Below, piece after piece: positions 1 to 3,808 of a stretch of 5,293 bases of DNA; position 1 is the first letter of the stretch; each line of letters begins with the position of its first letter. The stretch lies in contig DKLL01000269.1 of NCBI GenBank assembly GCA_002455755.1, positions 4,230 to 9,522 on the forward strand. The letters are read 5' to 3'. This DNA comes from Acinetobacter sp. UBA6641. Its GTDB lineage: Bacteria > Pseudomonadota > Gammaproteobacteria > Pseudomonadales > Moraxellaceae. Under the pieces are notes generated by a model. That model was not told the DNA's origin and made no database searches. It saw only the letters and a program-made list of their open reading frames with translations. The translations under genes were made by a program, and so were the position numbers.

Positions 1-19
1 GCAAATGTTTTGAATTAGG

Positions 20-48
20 AAAGCCTGATCCCCAAGATCAGGCTTTTT
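20..48. terminator. Bidirectional hairpin terminator at the end of the CII-like gene
   Basis: A 10-bp perfect stem (AAGCCTGATC at 21-30, GATCAGGCTT at 36-45) closes a five-base loop CCCAA and is followed on the + strand by a run of T (44-48). On the - strand the stem is followed by only TTT and then mixed sequence, so termination should be stronger for a rightward transcript entering from outside the window. The stop codon and last codons of the leftward CII-like gene lie inside the hairpin. Confidence 0.85.
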
Positions 49-529
49 CTCGTTGTAGAGCTGATAAATACTTTGCACACTCGCCCTTCATGGCTTTACG
101 CAAAGACTGGATCTTGTGTTCCATTTCTTCCAGGATGCGGTCCGTCTCATCCATTTCTGCTGGTGTCACTACGCCATCGTCCAGCGCACTTAAAACCTGT
201 TTATTCGCTTGACCAGCACCAACATTCATGCCGAGTAATGATTCCAATACACTCAACTGGTGCTCTTTGCCTTCAATATCACCTAATGGCATAAGCACTA
301 GACCCAGCTTGTGTGCCCAAGACTTTAAAACGGCTGGATTTCGCGTATAGGTCAACATTGCTTCAAAAGCCTTTAGGCTTGGCAGATGTTGATCCATATT
401 TGGATTTGCATAATTCAAAGCAGTTTTGTGCGATACACCCAAAACATCAGCAATATCTTTCGGTGTCACACCTTCAGAGTGATGAATCATCTTGTGCAGT
501 GCAGTTTTTGTTTCTTTTGAAATTTCCAT
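38..529 (-). CDS. Phage regulatory protein CII, CP76-like family
   Basis: Predicted DNA-binding regulator of the phage CII/CP76 type (Pfam Phage_CP76), found in the early regions of temperate phages. The 163-residue protein begins with a helix-turn-helix region (about residues 21-42, GVTPKDIADVLGVSHKTALN) followed by the family's NPN..D.HL signature (NPNMDQHLPSLKAFEAML, about 42-59). Next comes a stretch ending LGLVLMPL, and then a charged helical tail containing DDGVVTPAEMDE, which matches the family's usual 'dG.it..E' C-terminal region. I place the start at the ATG at 527-529, which has GGA seven bases upstream. An in-frame TTG at 541 would add four residues but has no ribosome binding site. 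The gene follows the Cro-like gene by 59 bases, in the same order as lambda cro-cII. Despite the name, these proteins are not homologous to lambda CII, and the target site is unknown. Confidence 0.8.
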   Translation of the reverse strand: MEISKETKTALHKMIHHSEGVTPKDIADVLGVSHKTALNYANPNMDQHLPSLKAFEAMLTYTRNPAVLKSWAHKLGLVLMPLGDIEGKEHQLSVLESLLGMNVGAGQANKQVLSALDDGVVTPAEMDETDRILEEMEHKIQSLRKAMKGECAKYLSALQREKA

Positions 530-588
530 ATGTGAATCCAAGAGTTAAGTTCACGTTTCTTTAAAACATTGACCGAGTGATAATTTAG

Positions 589-837
589 TTAGGCGGTAAG
601 TTTTTGATTGCGTAAATAATCAAAATCAGCTTCTGGACATAATGAATCGCAAGAGACTTGGCCTTTACTTGCTTTATCTATGCGAATAGCCAACGGTGCT
701 CCACACTTTTTGTTTACATAGATGATTTGCTGAAGGTTACCGACTGTTGTTAAGCATTCTTGTGCGAAGTTTTTACGACCCTCTGGTGTAAGGCTTAAAA
801 GGTAGCTTTTAAGTTGTTCAGTGTTAGAGGAAGACAT
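589..837 (-). CDS. Small Cro/YdaS-like phage transcriptional regulator
   Basis: An 82-residue protein, probably the Cro-type repressor of the lytic operon. It has the general pattern of YdaS/Cro-like proteins: a helical helix-turn-helix-like core (about residues 10-60: YLLSLTPEGRKNFAQECL, GNLQQIIYVNKKCGAPLAIR, IDKASKGQVS) and the family-typical ending 'DSLCPEADFDYLRNQ', which corresponds to the common 'LRPDVDWxYLR'. The start is well supported: AAGGAGA lies five bases before the ATG. The gene is divergent from the CI-like repressor and is the first gene after the switch region, as expected for Cro. It probably competes with CI for the heptamer sites at 861-887 and 926-951. The family assignment rests on motif recall, so an unrelated small DNA-binding protein is possible, but position strongly favours a Cro role. 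Confidence 0.7.
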   Translation of the reverse strand: MSSSNTEQLKSYLLSLTPEGRKNFAQECLTTVGNLQQIIYVNKKCGAPLAIRIDKASKGQVSCDSLCPEADFDYLRNQKLTA

Positions 838-860
838 TTTTATCTCCTTAATAAATATAT

Positions 861-887
861 TTAGTAAATACTAATTTTAATTACTAA
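861..887. promoter_or_regulatory. Operator cluster 1: three WTACTAA-type heptamers over the Cro promoter
   Basis: Three copies of a seven-base near-palindrome are present: TTAGTAA (861-867), ATACTAA (868-874) and TTACTAA (881-887). The first two together form a 14-base perfect dyad, TTAGTA-AA-TACTAA (861-874). The same heptamer recurs beside the repressor start. The likely ligands are the CI-like and Cro-like proteins, by analogy with lambdoid operators. This is inferred from repeat and position only. Confidence 0.6.
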
Positions 888-896
888 ACATGTCAA
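868..896 (-). promoter_or_regulatory. Predicted leftward early (Cro-operon) promoter
   Basis: On the - strand a perfect -35 box TTGACA (896-891) is followed after exactly 17 bases by TAGTAT (873-868), which matches four of six positions of the -10 consensus. Transcription should start near 861 and run into the ribosome binding site AAGGAGA (849-843) and the Cro-like gene. One heptamer lies in the spacer (881-887), one covers the -10 box (868-874) and one covers the expected start (861-867). Protein binding there would block the promoter. Confidence 0.7.
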
Positions 897-910
897 TCAA
901 TCTTTAGCGT

Positions 911-939
911 TTGCGAATTTACTTTTTACTAAAAACTAT
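911..939 (+). promoter_or_regulatory. Candidate repressor-maintenance promoter (weak)
   Basis: TTGCGA (911-916, four of six matches to -35) is separated by 17 bases from AACTAT (934-939, three of six matches to -10). Transcription would start at about 946, only some eight bases before the repressor ATG. A weak promoter needing activation would fit a PRM-like role. One heptamer sits in the spacer (926-932) and another at the expected start (945-951), mirroring the leftward promoter. An alternative -10 at 927-932 (TACTAA) has a poorer -35. Confidence 0.4.
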
Positions 940-951
940 GTGAAATACTAA
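926..951. promoter_or_regulatory. Operator cluster 2: two WTACTAA heptamers before the repressor gene
   Basis: TTACTAA (926-932) and ATACTAA (945-951) repeat the heptamer of cluster 1. The first is embedded in a 13-base odd-centred perfect palindrome, TTTTTA-C-TAAAAA (923-935). The cluster reaches to within two bases of the repressor ATG. It probably allows autoregulation of the repressor, or repression of it by the Cro-like protein. Confidence 0.5.
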
Positions 952-953
952 AT

Positions 954-1709
954 ATGGATAAAGTTGCTTTAAGACGCAGAAATTTGCGCACAGCCATTGA
1001 TGCTGCTAACAAGGAATTAGGTTTTAAGTCGGATGTAGCTTTTTGTGAGCATTACGATTTAAACGCTAGTCATATTTCTCAACTCATTAATGGGCATGGG
1101 AGTTTTGGTGAGCGTGCGGCAAGAAATCTTGAGAATAAGATTGGCTGGGATAGTGGATTGCTCGACAAGGAAGATTATTCCGCGGATGGCTCTACCACAC
1201 ATTCATGTCAAACTGGGGGAATTCATATAGCGCCCATCGAGTTTAGAAGTGGTGAAAGGAAGCCAACCAATGTAAGAATTCCTATTTATAAAGACATCAA
1301 GGCTTCATGTGGCGCTGGCATAGAAAATTTTTTAGAAGATGTGAGTGAGTATCTTGATATAGATCCATACATCCTAAAAATTATGGGCATACAAACCAAA
1401 CCAGAAAACTTGCGAATAATCTATTCTGCTGAATACAGCATGTACCCTACTGTTGCCCCAGAAAGTCCATTATTTGTGGATATTTCAGATAAAGATCCAA
1501 ATGCTTTAAAAAACGGAAATGTGTATGTATTTACACATAATCATGAATTAAGAATGAAACGTATTTTTGTCAGCTATGGTTCGAATACTGTGAAATTGAC
1601 TAGCGATAATCCAGATAAAAAGCGCTATCCAGATGAATTTATTAATAATGATCAGCTTAATGAAATCAACTTTGTTGGGCGTTTAGAGTTGGCTTTAGTT
1701 AAGCCTTGA
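954..1709 (+). CDS. CI-like phage repressor (HTH plus S24 LexA-like autoprotease domain)
   Basis: A 251-residue repressor predicted to keep the prophage silent and to inactivate itself by RecA-stimulated self-cleavage after DNA damage. Residues about 20-60 form a helix-turn-helix (SDVAFCEHYDLNASHISQLI). Residues about 108-251 form an S24 peptidase domain. The catalytic pair appears to be Ser162 (in EYSMYPTVAPES, the usual GDSMxPT box) and Lys202 (in ELRMKRI), 40 residues apart, within the family range. The cleavage region reads YKDIKASCGAG. The bond used could be Cys119-Gly120, a UmuD-like choice, or Ala121-Gly122. Two usual residues, the GD before SM, are replaced by EY. No ribosome binding site precedes the ATG and no better start is in frame (upstream GTG and ATG run straight into stops), so the message may be leaderless, as lambda cI is from PRM. 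It heads the rightward operon. Confidence 0.9.
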   Translation: MDKVALRRRNLRTAIDAANKELGFKSDVAFCEHYDLNASHISQLINGHGSFGERAARNLENKIGWDSGLLDKEDYSADGSTTHSCQTGGIHIAPIEFRSGERKPTNVRIPIYKDIKASCGAGIENFLEDVSEYLDIDPYILKIMGIQTKPENLRIIYSAEYSMYPTVAPESPLFVDISDKDPNALKNGNVYVFTHNHELRMKRIFVSYGSNTVKLTSDNPDKKRYPDEFINNDQLNEINFVGRLELALVKP

Positions 1710-1726
1710 TTACTTAAAGGATTGAT

Positions 1727-1930
1727 ATGCACCAAAAACAAATATTTAACCAAATCGTCGACCGAATTAATGAGGCGGCGGCTGCCAATCAACCTCTGGT
1801 ATTAGGGTCTGAAGAAGTCAAAATCCTTGCTGAAGAGATTGGTGATCTTCACTTTGTGCCAGTGTTGACTAATGAGCAGATCGTCCAGCTGTGTAAAGAG
1901 GGAAAATTGGGGCAGAAGATAGTTGATTAA
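1727..1930 (+). CDS. Small hypothetical prophage protein (67 aa)
   Basis: I do not recognise a named family. The 67-residue protein is acidic and mostly helical in appearance (NQIVDRINEAAAANQPLVLG, then SEEVKILAEEIGD). It ends with TNEQIVQLCKEGKLGQKIVD, which looks like a short helical binding segment. There is no signal peptide, membrane segment or metal-binding cluster. The start is well supported by AAAGGA (1716-1721) five bases before the ATG. It lies 17 bases after the repressor stop and so is very likely co-transcribed with it in lysogens. Its function could be modulation of the repressor or a lysogenic conversion trait, but nothing in the sequence decides this. Confidence 0.75.
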   Translation: MHQKQIFNQIVDRINEAAAANQPLVLGSEEVKILAEEIGDLHFVPVLTNEQIVQLCKEGKLGQKIVD

Positions 1931-1957
1931 AAACCGAGGGAATGACTAAGAAACTCA

Positions 1958-2173
1958 ATGCAGAAAATTGAAATAAATTCCCGCAAGATCAGCCATGTGC
2001 TTTATCAGCACTATCTGTTGACAGTAGTGCTTAGAACAGGTGAAAGGTTTCTTTACCGACTTCTTGAATCAAGTACGTTTACTAAATTTATAGATTCGGA
2101 TGATAAGGATAAATTCTTCAAAACCGAAATTGAAGCTAATAAAGAATTTAAGCGAATTCAGCTATTTATTTAG
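1958..2173 (+). CDS. Probable KTSC-domain small protein (71 aa)
   Basis: A 71-residue protein whose pattern fits the KTSC domain (Pfam KTSC): 'INSRKISHVLYQHYLLTVVL' matches the family's S..I....Y.....L.V.F strand pair, 'RTGERFLYRLLES' matches G..Y.Y..V, and 'FTKFIDSDDKDKFFKTEI' matches the closing 'L..A.S.G.yFn..I' part. The Lys-Thr-Ser-Cys residues that name the family are not conserved here, so this is a divergent member or a look-alike. The domain's biochemical role is poorly known, and in other proteins it accompanies nucleic-acid-related modules. Translation starts at the first in-frame ATG after an upstream stop. The ribosome binding site is weak: GAGGG is 17 bases away, with only AAGAAA nearer. 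It lies 27 bases after the preceding gene, in the same operon. Confidence 0.6.
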   Translation: MQKIEINSRKISHVLYQHYLLTVVLRTGERFLYRLLESSTFTKFIDSDDKDKFFKTEIEANKEFKRIQLFI

Positions 2174-2230
2174 TTAAAACAAGATGCGACCCGACGCAGC
2201 CCTTTAGAACAGATCGGGAATATATTGGAG

Positions 2231-2240
2231 ATCAACAGTG
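2231..2240 (+). promoter_or_regulatory. GTG start of the RexA-like gene with its ribosome binding site
   Basis: GGAG at 2227-2230 stands seven bases before GTG (2238-2240), which I take as the start. The 64 bases between the KTSC-like gene and this start (2174-2237) hold no gene. They contain a possible weak hairpin, CCCGA (2190-2194) with TCGGG (2214-2218), separated by 19 bases and without a T run, so it is not a terminator. No heptamer operator is present there. Confidence 0.6.
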
Positions 2241-3185
2241 GCTATTGCAAAACTACGTGCATTTGAAATTATTAATTCAGACATAAATAAAAAACAGTCT
2301 GATTTGGGGGATAAGTTAAGAGCTAAGTTACAATCATCAACAGCGGTTCATGATAGACGTATGTTGTTAAATGCAGAAGACCCTCAAAAAGAAGAGGATT
2401 TAATTTCTGACTTTGCAAAAAATAGTTCTATTGGAGATCCAATTTTCTGTACCATGCTTAGAGTAGCATTAGGAAACAATGTTCAACACATTGATGGAAC
2501 ACTGTTTTCAAAGCAGAATTTCACCATTGCTGAGCTAAACAATAGTGTAGTTAACGCAGAAGCAATCTATAAAAATCACTATTATTTTGCTGTGAATAAT
2601 AATTTTCTTATAACCAACATGCCAGGTAATCTAACAATTACTCGATTGCAAACCTACTTAAATTGGCTGCTTAACGACCTATATGAAGTCAATCCATTAG
2701 TAGCAGAAGATGCTATGCCTGAATTATCTGATATTAAAGATATTGTTGTAAGAGACCCGGTAACTGGAGGAACAATTGCCCCTTCATCAGGAAAATCTAC
2801 ATTCGGGAAAACATTTAACATAGGTAAAGTGGCTTTGGACATGGTTAGAGAGGCTTTAAATGATACAAAAGATATAACTGACCACCAATTAGAGCAGATG
2901 ATATCGGCAAAATTGGTAATCGAGTTCAAAAAGCCTAAAAAAGATGATGATGAGCAAATTAAAAGAGCTTTTGGGGCATTATTAAAGCCTGTATCAGATT
3001 TAGACAACTTCGAATTTATGACGAGAAATAATAAAAAAATTATCAAAGGGAAAAAACTATTAAGAGTAAAAGACGTTACTATAGAAACTACAGATTCAAA
3101 CCTGTTAAATGAGGCTCAATTATCTCAAGAGATGAGTAGACTTATAAGAGAGTTGGAAAATGAACGTAAAAAAGCTACTGGTTAA
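2238..3185 (+). CDS. RexA-like phage-exclusion protein (putative)
   Basis: A 315-residue soluble protein with no signal peptide or membrane segment. I suggest a divergent homologue of lambda RexA, the cytoplasmic sensor of the Rex exclusion system that activates the membrane protein RexB. Recalled lambda RexA (279 aa) can be laid over it. The segment FTIAELNNSVV...YYFAVNNNFLITNM (about 95-128) parallels RexA SVEDIKNSL...SFLFVEGDTIGFART. The segment LVIEFKKPKKDDDEQIKRAF (226-245) parallels LDIVIKPKFKRDIKKVAKDI. The C-terminal helix NEAQLSQEMSRLIRELENER (291-310) parallels NAEIAEEMAYCYARMKSDI. Support also comes from context: it lies downstream of a CI-type repressor and overlaps a four-helix membrane protein the size of RexB. 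Identity is low and was judged by eye. It could instead be the cytoplasmic half of another two-gene abortive infection system. GTG start with GGAG seven bases upstream. Confidence 0.6.
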   Translation: MAIAKLRAFEIINSDINKKQSDLGDKLRAKLQSSTAVHDRRMLLNAEDPQKEEDLISDFAKNSSIGDPIFCTMLRVALGNNVQHIDGTLFSKQNFTIAELNNSVVNAEAIYKNHYYFAVNNNFLITNMPGNLTITRLQTYLNWLLNDLYEVNPLVAEDAMPELSDIKDIVVRDPVTGGTIAPSSGKSTFGKTFNIGKVALDMVREALNDTKDITDHQLEQMISAKLVIEFKKPKKDDDEQIKRAFGALLKPVSDLDNFEFMTRNNKKIIKGKKLLRVKDVTIETTDSNLLNEAQLSQEMSRLIRELENERKKATG

Positions 3186-3615
3186 TGGTTCACTATTTTT
3201 GGTGATTTCAATTGCCGTGGCCTCTGCTACTTCAAAAATTCCTAGTACATCTTTTCTTAATACTATCTACACAGTATCTGGGATAATGTTCTCAATTGGC
3301 ATGGGTGTTTTATGCACACTCAATCCTGATAAAGTGAAAAATGATGCTTATTACAAAGCAATTAAAGCTAATGTATTAGCTGTTAGAGATTCGTATTTGG
3401 TGTATTTTTTCATTATATCTATCATATATTTAATATACCAAATTTACCCTGAAGCAAACTTTATTAAGAGTTTTGGTAAGGTACAGGTTACTTTCGATCT
3501 TGCTTTTGCCACATTATTCTTAAATATCCTTGGAATTTTATATTTTATTGCTAATTTCATGCAAATACAGAAATTAGGATTAGATATTTCTGATCGAGTA
3601 AGGGAGTCTGAATAA
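3160..3615 (+). CDS. RexB-like inner-membrane protein with four predicted helices (putative)
   Basis: A 151-residue membrane protein. Hydrophobic segments lie at about residues 7-24, 33-52, 79-97 and 109-134, giving four helices with both ends probably cytoplasmic; the polar loop between helices 2 and 3 (LNPDKVKNDAYYKAIKAN) is Lys-rich, fitting the cytoplasmic side. Lambda RexB is 144 aa with four membrane segments and is thought to form an ion channel that depolarises the cell when RexA is activated. Size and topology fit, but no clear residue motif is shared, so the assignment rests on its partner gene. The ATG at 3160 overlaps the preceding gene by 26 bases, with AAGAG/AGTTGGA just upstream, which points to translational coupling and a fixed ratio of the two products. 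The C-terminus is a short charged tail (DISDRVRESE). It is the last gene before the terminators. Confidence 0.6.
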   Translation: MNVKKLLVNGSLFLVISIAVASATSKIPSTSFLNTIYTVSGIMFSIGMGVLCTLNPDKVKNDAYYKAIKANVLAVRDSYLVYFFIISIIYLIYQIYPEANFIKSFGKVQVTFDLAFATLFLNILGILYFIANFMQIQKLGLDISDRVRESE

Positions 3616-3646
3616 ATTATTCAATTCCTAATAATTTACACAAAAT

Positions 3647-3668
3647 CCACCCCAGCGGTGGGTTTCTT
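3647..3668 (+). terminator. First terminator after the RexB-like gene
   Basis: Stem CCACC (3647-3651) and GGTGG (3657-3661) with loop CCAGC is followed by GTTTCTT. The stem is only five base pairs and the T run is interrupted, so termination may be partial. It lies 31 bases after the stop codon of the preceding gene. Confidence 0.65.
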
Positions 3669-3702
3669 ATTTCTGAAACACTCAATAGTTATTCTTTACT
3701 CA

Positions 3703-3726
3703 AGATCTCATACGAAGACGGGATCT
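3703..3726 (+). other. Hairpin in the intergenic region, possible small RNA element
   Basis: AGATCTC (3703-3709) can pair with GGGATCT (3720-3726) with one G-U pair and a ten-base loop. It lies between two rightward terminators, 27 bases before the second. No convincing promoter was found upstream: TATTCT at 3690-3695 has no matching -35 box. The rest of the 193-base gap (3616-3808) holds only the three terminators and no gene. Confidence 0.25.
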
Positions 3727-3752
3727 GTAATGACTAAGCAATACCTATCTCG

Positions 3753-3778
3753 AACCCACTATATGTGGGTTTTCTTTT
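3753..3778 (+). terminator. Second rightward terminator
   Basis: A perfect 7-bp stem, AACCCAC (3753-3759) and GTGGGTT (3765-3771), with loop TATAT, followed by TTCTTTT. It is a stronger intrinsic terminator than the one at 3647 and stops any read-through from the repressor operon, or a short RNA from the region between them. Confidence 0.8.
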
Positions 3779-3806
3779 AAAAAGGCCAGCATGTGCTGGC
3801 CTTTTT
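3779..3806. terminator. Bidirectional terminator between the converging operons
   Basis: A perfect 8-bp palindromic stem, GGCCAGCA (3784-3791) and TGCTGGCC (3794-3801), is flanked by AAAAA on the left and TTTTT on the right, so it works in both directions. It lies two bases beyond the stop codon of the leftward GIY-YIG gene and is its terminator. Confidence 0.9.
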
Positions 3807-3808
3807 GA

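Noticed and set aside
529..541. TTG at 541 as the start of the CII-like gene
   Set aside because: No ribosome binding site precedes it, whereas the in-frame ATG at 529 has GGA at good spacing and starts where family similarity begins.
73..564. Two rightward open frames (73-294 and 313-564) opposite the CII-like gene
   Set aside because: They are antisense to a gene with a recognisable family signature, have no ribosome binding sites, and their proteins look like random shadow translations rich in His, Leu, Pro and Ser.
1942..1971. Nine-residue open frame starting ATG ACT AAG just before the KTSC-like gene
   Set aside because: The GAGGG is only one base from its ATG, too close for a ribosome binding site, and the frame is too short to call a leader peptide without further support.
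2778..2807. Possible Walker A nucleotide-binding loop (APSSGKST) in the RexA-like protein
   Set aside because: The first Gly of GxxxxGK[ST] is missing at the required position (it is Ile180), and no Walker B partner is evident. This is more likely a flexible loop.
2654..3046. Leftward open frame inside the RexA-like gene
   Set aside because: It is a shadow of the rightward gene in another frame, with no ribosome binding site and a low-complexity Ser/Leu/Ile translation.
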